In this document: positions 27,402-35,184 of the stretch, in pieces | Layout of the letters: each line of letters begins with the position of its first letter | Position numbering within the stretch: the first letter of the stretch is position 1 | NCBI RefSeq assembly: GCF_000368145.1 | Contig: NZ_KB849286.1 | Coordinates: 246,455 to 310,454, forward strand | Direction: 5' to 3' | DNA: 64,000 nt | From: Acinetobacter guillouiae CIP 63.46 | Lineage (GTDB): Bacteria > Pseudomonadota > Gammaproteobacteria > Pseudomonadales > Moraxellaceae | Translations under genes and position numbers: made by a program | Notes under the pieces: generated by a model | Database searches by the model: none | The model's input: only the letters and a program-made list of their open reading frames with translations | Told to the model about the DNA's origin: nothing

Positions 27402-27507
27402 GTCGATAACAATGGACGTTTTATCGACAAGACTGTTCGGTCTAATCGAACAAAAAAGTCCAAAAAAGCAAATTATACTTTTTGTCAACTCGCAGGAATC
27501 GCGAGTT
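27402..27507. promoter_or_regulatory. Divergent promoter region with three inverted repeats
   Basis: Between hapC (left) and the MFS gene (right) lie GTCGATAA-N11-TTATCGAC (27402-27428), TGTTCG-N7-CGAACA (27434-27452) and AACTCGC-N7-GCGAGTT (27487-27507). They are perfect and evenly placed, and fit binding sites for one or more regulators controlling both directions. No regulator gene adjoins them. Confidence 0.55.
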
Positions 27508-27537
27508 AAACACTTCGCGAATGACAAGGAATACAAA

Positions 27538-28776
27538 ATGCAAAAACAATGGGACACGTCTTACGAATGGAAGATCGTACTTTTACTCACACTCGGATTT
27601 GGTTTAGTCGGATTAGATCGCTGGATCATTGCCCCTCTTCTTCCGTCCATCATGAAAGATCTTTCTTTAAACTATCAAGATGTCGGTTTAATTTTTGGTG
27701 CTCTAGGTGTTACCTGGGGTGTTTTCGCAATCTTTGCTGGTCGGCTTTCAGATAAAATTGGTCATCGTAAAATCCTCATTCTTTCTTTGGTTGTTTTCTC
27801 ACTCGCATCTGGATTTTCTGGTGCTGCCATGGGGCTAACCAGTTTGATTCTTATACGTGCGCTCATGGGTGTTTCAGAAGGTGCCTTTTGTCCGACCAGT
27901 TTTGCAGCAACTGCTGTAGCAGCAAAACCATCACGTAGAGGAATGCTACAAGGACTACAACAGAGTGGATTTGCTTTATTTGGTTTAGGATTAGGACCCA
28001 TTATTGCGACGCAATTAATGCTTGTTCTTCCTTCATGGCGTGAAGTTTTCTGGGTCGTGGCTATTCCTGGTTTTATTCTTGCAGTATTTCTCTTTTTTGT
28101 TTTACGTGAACCTGAACAAACGCAAGGTGGACAATTACTTATTTTAGAGAAACAAACTCAGAATCAAGAAAAAGTGAATTGGATTGCTGTATTAAAAAAC
28201 CGTAATATTTTACTCAGTATGATTGGATTATTTTGCACAATGTCTTGTGTATTTGTCATCAGTGCAATGCTACCACTTTACCTAGAGAATCACCTTAAAT
28301 TGAATGTACAGGACATGGGAATCATTGTATCTGCAATTGGTTTTGGTGGCTTTTTAGGACAATTCTTGATCCCATCATTCTCTGACTGGATTGGCCGTCG
28401 TGCAGCATCAATCTTAAGTTTCATTGGCTCAACCATCTTTATTCTTTTATTCTCAAATGCAGCACCTTCGTTACTTGGTCTATTCAGTTTATTATTTATT
28501 TTGTCCTTTTTCAGTTTAGGATTGATTGCACTTCTTTCTGGACCGATTGCGGCAGAATCTGCGCCCGCGGGTTTAGTTGCATCTTCAATCGGCTTAGTCG
28601 TCGGTGCTGGAGAAATATTTGGTGGAGGTATTGCGCCAGTCCTATCGGGAATAGTCGCAGAACGTTATGGTATTCAAAATATTTTTTATTTGAGCTTAGT
28701 CGGTACAAGTATTGGTGTAGTCATCAGTTTCTTTATTAAAGAAACAGCTCCTCGTAAAATACAGCGTATTGAATGA
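27538..28776 (+). CDS. Major facilitator superfamily transporter
   Basis: A 412-residue protein with about 12 membrane helices and the MFS signature after helix 2 (GRLSDKIGHRKILIL), repeated in weaker form in the second half (SDWIGRRAASIL). The start is set at the ATG at 27538 because AAGGA lies 7 nt upstream. An earlier ATG at 27412 falls inside an inverted repeat and would add a soluble tail. It is divergent from the hydroquinone operon and is probably its uptake carrier, for an aromatic acid or a ring-cleavage precursor. Efflux is possible. Confidence 0.85.
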   Translation: MQKQWDTSYEWKIVLLLTLGFGLVGLDRWIIAPLLPSIMKDLSLNYQDVGLIFGALGVTWGVFAIFAGRLSDKIGHRKILILSLVVFSLASGFSGAAMGLTSLILIRALMGVSEGAFCPTSFAATAVAAKPSRRGMLQGLQQSGFALFGLGLGPIIATQLMLVLPSWREVFWVVAIPGFILAVFLFFVLREPEQTQGGQLLILEKQTQNQEKVNWIAVLKNRNILLSMIGLFCTMSCVFVISAMLPLYLENHLKLNVQDMGIIVSAIGFGGFLGQFLIPSFSDWIGRRAASILSFIGSTIFILLFSNAAPSLLGLFSLLFILSFFSLGLIALLSGPIAAESAPAGLVASSIGLVVGAGEIFGGGIAPVLSGIVAERYGIQNIFYLSLVGTSIGVVISFFIKETAPRKIQRIE

Positions 28777-29162
28777 TTTGAAATTAAACTCCCCATAGTA
28801 GTGAACTTGAACTGATAAGAAAGCATCTACTAGTGAGTATTGCCAGTTAATTAAGCTAAATTATTGGATAAAAATTCATAAAACACCCTCCTTTAAAAAA
28901 GGAGGGCTGATAATGCTTCAAAATTCTTTACTAAGCCACCTTGATTCATAGTGGGTGATTTTGCGTTCCTATCATATTAAATTATTTATCTTTTAAATAT
29001 ATTTACACCTTTTATTTTTATATTTTCTTTCCTCTTTAAATAAGGAGAGCAACAACTTTGTTTTATATACAATCAATTAGTTTTAGGCAATTTAGTTCCC
29101 TATTAAAATTTCGTTGGGTATAAAAAATTAGAAGCTATACTAGATTAACAAGGTGCTAACCT
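28777..29162. other. Intergenic region with a GC-rich hairpin
   Basis: A perfect repeat CCCTCCTTT-AAA-AAAGGAGGG occupies 28886-28906, 110 nt past the MFS stop. It could end that transcript although no clear T-run follows. The rest, up to the IS remnant, is AT-rich and holds nothing recognisable. Confidence 0.45.
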
Positions 29163-29755
29163 ATGAAAATAAAGCGAACCAATTGTAAATTAAACAAGAA
29201 AACTCAATTAAAATTTCGAGTATTTTCGTGCTCGATCTGACTGCAAGAGCAGCTGCTGATTTATTAGAAATTCATCATAATTCGGCTACGCTGTTCATTA
29301 CTAAAATTCGTAAAATTATTGCTTATTATTTAGAGATAAAAGCTCTCGAAATATTTGATGGTGAGATTAAGTTAGATGAAAGCTATTTTGGCTGCACTTC
29401 TAAGGGTAAGCCTTGTCGTGGTGCCACGAATAAAATGATAGTTTTTGGATTATTAAAGCGTAATGGCGTGGCCTATACCGTTGTTATTCGAGATACTAAA
29501 TCAAGTACCTTAATGTCTGTAATTGCAAAGAAAATAACACCTGATAGCATCGTCTATACTGATCAATGGCGTAGTTACAATGCTCTAGATGATGCGGGGT
29601 TCTGCCATCATAGAATTAATTGTTCTAATCGCTTTGCAAATGGGAAAAATCATATTAATGGAATCGAAAATTTTTGGAATCAAGCGAAAAGAATACTGCG
29701 AAAATATAATAGTATTCCGAAAGAATCATTTCCCTTGTTTTTGAAAAAATGCTAG
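29163..29755 (+). pseudogene. IS1595-family (ISXO2-like) transposase, frameshifted and truncated
   Basis: An N-terminal piece (KCKLNKKTQLKF-like, from 29163) is knocked out of frame near 29220-29227, where one base appears lost from a T-run. The rest then reads LTARAAADLLEIHHNSATLF, FDGEIKLDESYFG, SIVYTDQWRSYNAL, and the segments HINGIENFWNQAKR and ESFPLFLKKC. The acidic residues of the DDE site are visible. The frame ends at an early TAG where the family continues with about 30 more residues. The copy is inactive. Terminal repeats were not found. Confidence 0.8.
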
Positions 29756-29834
29756 TTTTTAGAATAAAGAATTTATTTAAAATAATTCATAGCTTTCCTT
29801 ATTATTAAGCCATGATTTTAAAGGAGTTTAATGA

Positions 29835-30371
29835 ATGACATTGACAAATAATCAGTTTTTTTATTTATCCATTTTCTTTATTCTTATCATTTATTTAACT
29901 ATTGAGAATGCACATGCTGAAGGGAATTGTCCTTCAGGCTATTATCCAATAGGTGGGCAAGGTGCTCAAGGTTGCGCACCTATTCCAGGTGGAGGAAGTG
30001 GTGGATATACGAATCAAAATCCAACTTTGTACCCTATGATTGAAACATTATGGGGTGCAATTGCAGAAGATAAAAGTAAAGGCTTAAAAGGGCGTCCAAT
30101 TGGTTTTACAAGAAATTTTAAATCTAAAGATGAGGCACAAACAAAAGCATTAAAAGCGTGTCAACAGGATGGCGGACAAAAATGTGAAGTATCTAAAACA
30201 TATTCTAATCGCTGTGTTGCTATAGCTGATCCAATTAATGATGGTCAAAAATCAAAAATTTTACTTGATTTTTCAGAGGATGGGGCTAAAAAAGGTGCAT
30301 TAGTGTTTTGTTTAAGTGAAAATTTACAACCTTGTCGTATTGTATATTCTGGTTGTAGTCTCGGATATTAG
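29835..30371 (+). CDS. Exported DUF4189-domain protein
   Basis: A 178-residue protein with a signal peptide (FFYLSIFFILIIYLTIENAHA, cleavage near 29). A Gly/Pro-rich linker follows, then a DUF4189 domain from about residue 72 (WGAIAEDKSKG, then the paired-Cys core and CVAIA). Eight Cys in the mature part suggest disulfide bonds. AAGGAG lies 8 nt upstream of the ATG. DUF4189 proteins are envelope or secreted proteins of unknown job. It is isolated among mobile-element remnants. Confidence 0.75.
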   Translation: MTLTNNQFFYLSIFFILIIYLTIENAHAEGNCPSGYYPIGGQGAQGCAPIPGGGSGGYTNQNPTLYPMIETLWGAIAEDKSKGLKGRPIGFTRNFKSKDEAQTKALKACQQDGGQKCEVSKTYSNRCVAIADPINDGQKSKILLDFSEDGAKKGALVFCLSENLQPCRIVYSGCSLGY

Positions 30372-30773
30372 CACTAACAAAAACATAATTTACTGGTTCA
30401 CACCGCAAATGATGATTTTGCCTTTATTAATCTGCATAAAGGTAAAACAACAATATGCCAGAAACACTACTTGGACTTTTAAAACACGACAATTTTTTTA
30501 TTGCAGGATCTTTTTTCAGTAATTTGGCTTATTAACTCGAATTATGGGTATTGAGCTCTATATGTAATTAAAAAATAAATGATAATTGATCTATTCCATT
30601 TCTTGATTTCAACGTATTCGTCATGTTTTTCCGATGTATCATTAAGATGATTAAAATATGAGCTATACCCAATTTCCATAAAGAAAATCAATAAGTAATA
30701 CATTTTGAAATACAAGTTCCAAAAAGGAACTTTATTAGATATTATAAACTTTGAAAAATATTGGATAACCAAA
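30372..30773. other. AT-rich gap with a MITE-like inverted repeat and possible gene scraps
   Basis: Sequences around 30544-30562 (GGGTATTGAGCTCTATAT) and 30654-30673 (ATATGAGCTATACCC) are imperfect inverted copies about 110 nt apart, as in a small non-autonomous element. Before them, 30412-30535 shows short protein-like runs (NDDFAFINLHKGKTT; MPETLLGLLKHDNFFIAG) in shifting frames, perhaps a dead gene. Neither can be named. Confidence 0.35.
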
Positions 30774-31580
30774 ATGAAAAAAATTGCTCACCAAATTCTA
30801 CGAAAGCCATTTTTTGGAAGATTCGAAGTACCTTGGATTTGGCCTCAAGCTATTTCTAAAGAAGACTGGGAGGCTGTCACTATTCCCTTAACTGACCAGC
30901 AAACACTCGCTGGTTATTGGAAAAGTGCACCAGCGGCAAAAGCAACTTTAGTACTTGCTCATCCAATGGGAAAAGCGGCTAAAGCATTTTGGCTCCGTTA
31001 CGGACATGCGGATCTATTTTTAAAAAATGGCTATAACGTACTTATTTATGATGCTAATGGTTTTGGAGAAAGTGAAGGATTCTCATTTGACTATCCCAAT
31101 GATGTATATCATGCAGGGATATATGCTCAAAAGCGAACACCCGAATTAAATGTAGGTTTAATTGGTGCGTCATTTGGTGCAGCTTGGGGACTATGCTCAT
31201 TAGCAAAAGATGGACACCCATATAAAATTGCAGTATTTGAAGGCGCATTTCCGACATTACCAGAGTTTTGGAAACATTATCCAGTCGCTCATGCAATGCT
31301 CAAGGTATCAAATACACTGCTACCTAAGCTTAATCAGGAACTCAATCCGTTAGCAAAATCTACACAGGTAAAATATCAACCACCCATCTTATTAATGTAT
31401 GGAGAAAAAGATATTTATACCCCACCCGAGTTTGGCCACCGGCTTAAAGTAGGGCTCGACCATGTAACAAAAGTAGAAATTAAAATCTTCGCGGATGCAG
31501 AACATACTTATATTTACCGAGATTTCCCTGAACAATATTCAGAATGCGTAATACCCTTTTTAAAGCGGCATTTTGCTTAG
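30774..31580 (+). CDS. Alpha/beta hydrolase
   Basis: A 268-residue hydrolase from the ATG at 30774 (an upstream in-frame TTG at 30705 is less likely). It has the oxyanion region LAHPMGKAAKAFW, a Ser nucleophile in GASFGAAWG, an acid in LLMYGEKDIYTPPEFG and a His in DAEHTYIY. There is no signal peptide. The fold is that of small serine esterases or peptidases of the DUF1749/lysophospholipase type. It stands alone between IS scars. The substrate is unknown. Confidence 0.78.
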   Translation: MKKIAHQILRKPFFGRFEVPWIWPQAISKEDWEAVTIPLTDQQTLAGYWKSAPAAKATLVLAHPMGKAAKAFWLRYGHADLFLKNGYNVLIYDANGFGESEGFSFDYPNDVYHAGIYAQKRTPELNVGLIGASFGAAWGLCSLAKDGHPYKIAVFEGAFPTLPEFWKHYPVAHAMLKVSNTLLPKLNQELNPLAKSTQVKYQPPILLMYGEKDIYTPPEFGHRLKVGLDHVTKVEIKIFADAEHTYIYRDFPEQYSECVIPFLKRHFA

Positions 31581-31820
31581 AAACGGTTTTGTTGCACAAA
31601 CCTATCTCTAAGGCTTATTCAGCAATATGATTCTTAGGTGAATAAGCCTGCAGCTAAAATCTATAGAAAAATATTTTGTCCATTTTGGAATGGCTCTGGA
31701 TGTCGCTATTCGCTGAGATCGCGATCAATACAATAGCAGCCAAATGTTGCGTAGCGTCGTCAATGGACTTGAATAGTCATCAGCTACAATTTCGAATAGT
31801 TCCAAAATTGTGCCAAAGAA

Positions 31821-31853
31821 AAAGGGAATCAAACTATTCATTTGATTCCCTTT
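31821..31853. terminator. Strong hairpin beside the left att-like repeat
   Basis: A perfect 13-bp stem (AAAGGGAATCAAA / TTTGATTCCCTTT) with a 7-nt loop, ending 8 nt before the tRNA-Ser 3'-end copy. It may be the native terminator downstream of the site that the island occupied. Confidence 0.6.
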
Positions 31854-31861
31854 AAGATATT

Positions 31862-31874
31862 TGGCGGAAGCGGT
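31862..31874. repeat. 13-bp copy of the tRNA-Ser 3' end (probable att site)
   Basis: TGGCGGAAGCGGT is identical, in the same orientation, to positions 44103-44115, the 3' end of tRNA-Ser including CCA. Such a direct repeat marks the far end of an element inserted in a tRNA gene. The stretch between the copies is 12.2 kb. Confidence 0.65.
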
Positions 31875-32039
31875 TATAGCCACATTTAAGGTATAAATAT
31901 TTAATATATAAAATATTTTATATTTAATTTTTTTACTGCTATTTTTACTTCATTATAATTTCTTTGTATCTATCTATTTCAAAACCAAGACTTGTTTACC
32001 TTAGCTGATTAGAGTTCGATACTATTTCTATATCGTATC

Positions 32040-32385
32040 AATTTTCAAACTCGTAATAATTCCCCCCTTACGCGAAGTTTACATTGAAAAACTTTGGGAC
32101 TGTCCAAGTCAAACCTTATAAGCTAATGAGGCTTTAAGCAAAGCTCTGTTAATATATGCAAAGAAAGTCGGAATAGAGATTTGATCATCAAAAAGCATTG
32201 AATCGCTGTATCGGAATAGGTTTGATTTCGTCCATGCTTTCCTTGCGAATAAGCATAGTATGGAGTCTTAGTATCAAACCAAATTGACATATTTCCACGA
32301 TTTGTTAAAGCACGATTATATGAGGACCAATTAGTTGTACGAAAGAGTTTTGGCGCAGGCTTCTTTATTCGAAAATTATATTGCT
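32040..32385 (-). pseudogene. IS5-family transposase remnant
   Basis: On the minus strand from about 32385: KKPAPKLFRTTNWSSYNRAL, then a segment with MSIWFDTKTPYYAYSQGKHG and NQTYSDTAIQCFLMIKSLFR, characteristic of IS5-group transposase N-termini. After this the frame breaks at 32123. A later scrap (GLTWTVPK, FFNVNF) shows an internal deletion. The catalytic part is gone. Its neighbourhood (31581-32040) contains an IS-end-like GGTTTTGTTGCACAAACC at 31583 and other unreadable scraps. Confidence 0.65.
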
Positions 32386-32704
32386 AAAGAAGACTTTAAG
32401 AATAAGTTTGTTCAATAAAGCTGGTTTAAGTCTGTAATAGTAAAAATTACAGGCCTAGGATAAAGCAATTGTTAAGTTTTGGCTGTGGATTTAGATGCAC
32501 TCGCGTCAAATGAATCACTTTTTCAGGCACTCCAAGAAATGTCATTAGGAAAGAATTATGTACTGTTTTAGCAATTCAGAATGAGTTACTTTAAAAGAAT
32601 ATAAATGTAGTCTGCTGAGCCAATGTCATTTGTTATATACTTACTAATGAACAGTTTTAGTAAAATTCTAAAGATAGCTTCTAACATTATAGGCTTAATT
32701 TTGT
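32386..32704. other. Intergenic region in the island's left part
   Basis: AT-rich, without a recognisable gene. It must contain the promoter of the exported-protein pair at 32705-33792. No convincing repeat was seen. Confidence 0.4.
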
Positions 32705-33214
32705 ATGAATAATAAATTAATTAAGACAATATCGCTTGCTTCTCTTTTATATTCACACGTAATCTTTGCAGAGATTCCTAAAGAATTACTTTATCAAGTA
32801 CCTCAAAATATTGATTCAGCACAACTCGCAACAATTGAAGGTTTTCAAAATACAAGTACGCCATTTAAGTTTGTAAATGCCCGTATTTATATTAATCAAA
32901 TCAATGGCAAAGCCACATTAAACCAATCAAAAGACTGGAATAAAACCTATTCCATTCTACCCACACAGACAACTGTTCGCTTCACCTCTGATGCTCAGCA
33001 ATTATTTTCTTCAGGTGAGCTCAATTTTACTGCTCAAACAGGGCAAAAATATCAAATCAAAACCAATCAAGCGGATAAAAACAGCCATAAACAAGGCATT
33101 CAGTTTTGGATTGAAGATTTAACAACGGGTGAGGTGATAACAGAAAAGCAATTTGCTCATACAGTAGCAAATCAACCTCAACAAATTTATATGCCTGTCA
33201 TTATTAATAAATAA
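32705..33214 (+). CDS. Exported protein of unknown function
   Basis: A 169-residue protein with a signal peptide (TISLASLLYSHVIFA, cleavage near 22). The mature part is mostly beta-strand. It ends in GIQFWIEDLTTGEVITEKQF and MPVIINK, which parallel CVFWVNDLEAKKPVTEL and VPITIINK in the next gene. The two are therefore probably paralogues or partners with the same fold. No family is recognised. It is co-directional with the lipoprotein gene, 11 nt upstream of it. Confidence 0.7.
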   Translation: MNNKLIKTISLASLLYSHVIFAEIPKELLYQVPQNIDSAQLATIEGFQNTSTPFKFVNARIYINQINGKATLNQSKDWNKTYSILPTQTTVRFTSDAQQLFSSGELNFTAQTGQKYQIKTNQADKNSHKQGIQFWIEDLTTGEVITEKQFAHTVANQPQQIYMPVIINK

Positions 33215-33225
33215 AGGGATTGAAT

Positions 33226-33792
33226 ATGCATCTATTTTTTAAAATCTCAATTCTAAGTGTACCGATCATTTTCATTGGTTGTATTAGTACACCCAAGAGT
33301 AAACCAGCTATTGAATACTATTCTCCACCTCAAGCACCATCACAAACAGCAACCATCATTGGTGATCTCTATGATCGTAAATATTTAGCAGACACGATTG
33401 CTTTTGTCTTTGCAGTAGATAAAAAGAAAGTAGAGAATGGCTACCATCAGCTCAAAGAGCCTTTAATTCTGCAAGCTGGTGAACATGATTTACAAATTTG
33501 GTGTGGTCGAGGTGCATTTAACTATACAAATTTAGTCAAAGTACATATTCAGCCAAATAAAAGTTACCAAGTCGGCTATGAATTAAATCCAAATAAACAA
33601 CAAGGTTGTGTGTTTTGGGTTAATGATTTAGAAGCAAAAAAACCTGTGACTGAACTTGTTAATGGTGTAGAGTTATGGCGAGCGGACCCTATTACGTATC
33701 AACCAATTCAGGAGTTCCTCGAACCAAGACCTAATGCGACTCAAGGATATACAGTACCTATTACCATTATCAATAAGATGGGAACTCGTTAA
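33226..33792 (+). CDS. Lipoprotein of unknown function
   Basis: A 188-residue protein from the ATG at 33226 (AAGGGA upstream; a TTG at 33220 is an alternative). The lipobox is IIFIGC, so it is membrane-anchored. The mature part is a beta-rich domain with GEHDLQIWCGRGAFN, as in lipoproteins that carry a PEGA/DUF2846-like sandwich. It forms a two-gene unit with 32705-33214. No function can be named. Confidence 0.72.
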   Translation: MHLFFKISILSVPIIFIGCISTPKSKPAIEYYSPPQAPSQTATIIGDLYDRKYLADTIAFVFAVDKKKVENGYHQLKEPLILQAGEHDLQIWCGRGAFNYTNLVKVHIQPNKSYQVGYELNPNKQQGCVFWVNDLEAKKPVTELVNGVELWRADPITYQPIQEFLEPRPNATQGYTVPITIINKMGTR

Positions 33793-33901
33793 AAATTATT
33801 GGGGCAGCTTATCATCATGATGAACTGCCCATATTTTCAGAAGTCTATAAATAAAAAATCTAAAAATTTCAATTAATTTGATATCATGAAATGGAAGTAT
33901 T

Positions 33902-34360
33902 TTATTTATTGCAAGTACCCTTTTCTGCCAGTTTCAATTTCTGGATAGCTTTCTGACCTTCTGCATTATCAACCAATTTTAGCCCTGCTCCAGCGACCAC
34001 CAGACCAGGTCTCATATACTGTTTAATATAATAATTCTCTCCGCTCTTGGCTTGAAGTTTAAGGTCATTAGGTGAAAATTCTGATTCAGTTGAAATGGTA
34101 TACTCCTGATCGCCTGAAACTTCCTCATGAAAGAAAACATTTGGTGCTGTTTCACCAATGCAGTTACCATTGATTTTGATATCTTTTTTAAGTGCACCAC
34201 CAAACCCACCAGTACGGTAAATATATAATCCAGATTTACCTTGTTCAGGTTGCTTAAATTGTTTAGCTGATGCTGTTAGTTCCTGATTAGCAACAGGTAC
34301 AGACGCACATCCTGTAAAAAGAAATGTTGTTGCAAATATAGCGAATAACGTTTTATTCAT
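33902..34360 (-). CDS. DUF2846-like lipoprotein
   Basis: A 152-residue protein with lipobox LFTGC (Cys18) and a beta-sandwich domain containing GKSGLYIYRTGGFGG, INGNCIGE and YYIKQYMRPG, the pattern of DUF2846. The function of the family is unknown. It follows the putative cdiI by 48 nt on the same strand, so it may ride on the CDI transcript as accessory cargo. Confidence 0.75.
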   Translation of the reverse strand: MNKTLFAIFATTFLFTGCASVPVANQELTASAKQFKQPEQGKSGLYIYRTGGFGGALKKDIKINGNCIGETAPNVFFHEEVSGDQEYTISTESEFSPNDLKLQAKSGENYYIKQYMRPGLVVAGAGLKLVDNAEGQKAIQKLKLAEKGTCNK

Positions 34361-34408
34361 TTTTGTACTCTACTTAGTTAAAAAATCATAATTTGAATGC
34401 TTATTTAA

Positions 34409-35170
34409 TTAAAGTGGTTCTGTATTTGGCATACATTCATAGGCTTTTTTAATTGTATCAAATGCATTCGTCGTAACTTTATGATCCCAATAGACTATTT
34501 TGAGCCAAGTAGCAGCATAACTATAAAGTCCCATACGCAGCCATGGCTCCTCCATATATCGACTGAGCATTTTGCCACCACACTCAGCAAGTTCTAAAGG
34601 AGTATATTTCGGTTCTAAATGATTTAGACATAATAAATATCCATACTCTCGAGGTGTTAATTTACGCTTAATAGAGATTTCTTTTTTTCCATGATATTGC
34701 TCAAAACGATCTATACCTGCTTGATATTGCTCACATTGCACACACAATTGCATAAAATCATCTAAAAAATCTGTTTTAAGGGACCTTTTCGGATAAATAT
34801 TAATATTTGGATCATCAAATTTTGACCAAAATTGAAAAGACTTTTCCCACTCTTCCTCAGCATTAACTGTATTAGACAACCATAGTGCTAATGCTTTGTT
34901 CTTAATTAATTGAGAGTGATAAAATGTTAGACTATCACCTTGACCAAAAATCTCTTTTTTTTCAATTGCTATATCAAGCCATCTATGTATTGTAGGTAGA
35001 TAAATATCAACATCTTTTTTTATATCAACTAAGTACCCGGATATAACTTGATCTAGTAAATAAATAGCTGAATTTCCTAGAGGAAATGGCTCAGAACTTG
35101 TCGTCATATGATGCATGTAACCTAAAGTAAACTCAAAAAAGACCACTTTATTTCTTTTTGGATCAAACAT
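34409..35170 (-). CDS. cdiI: Putative CdiI immunity protein
   Basis: A 253-residue, acidic, mostly helical cytoplasmic protein directly after cdiA (14-nt gap; GGAG 8 nt before ATG). In CDI operons this place is always taken by the immunity protein that binds the CdiA toxin tail. The sequence itself shows no motif that I can tie to a named immunity family. It is larger than many CdiI proteins (usually 80-180 residues). The call rests on position. Confidence 0.65.
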   Translation of the reverse strand: MFDPKRNKVVFFEFTLGYMHHMTTSSEPFPLGNSAIYLLDQVISGYLVDIKKDVDIYLPTIHRWLDIAIEKKEIFGQGDSLTFYHSQLIKNKALALWLSNTVNAEEEWEKSFQFWSKFDDPNINIYPKRSLKTDFLDDFMQLCVQCEQYQAGIDRFEQYHGKKEISIKRKLTPREYGYLLCLNHLEPKYTPLELAECGGKMLSRYMEEPWLRMGLYSYAATWLKIVYWDHKVTTNAFDTIKKAYECMPNTEPL

Positions 35171-35184
35171 TTAAAATCTCCGAA

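Noticed and set aside
27412-27537. A longer start for the MFS protein
   Set aside because: It would add 42 hydrophilic residues, lacks a ribosome site and overlaps the inverted repeats; the ATG at 27538 has AAGGA at good spacing.
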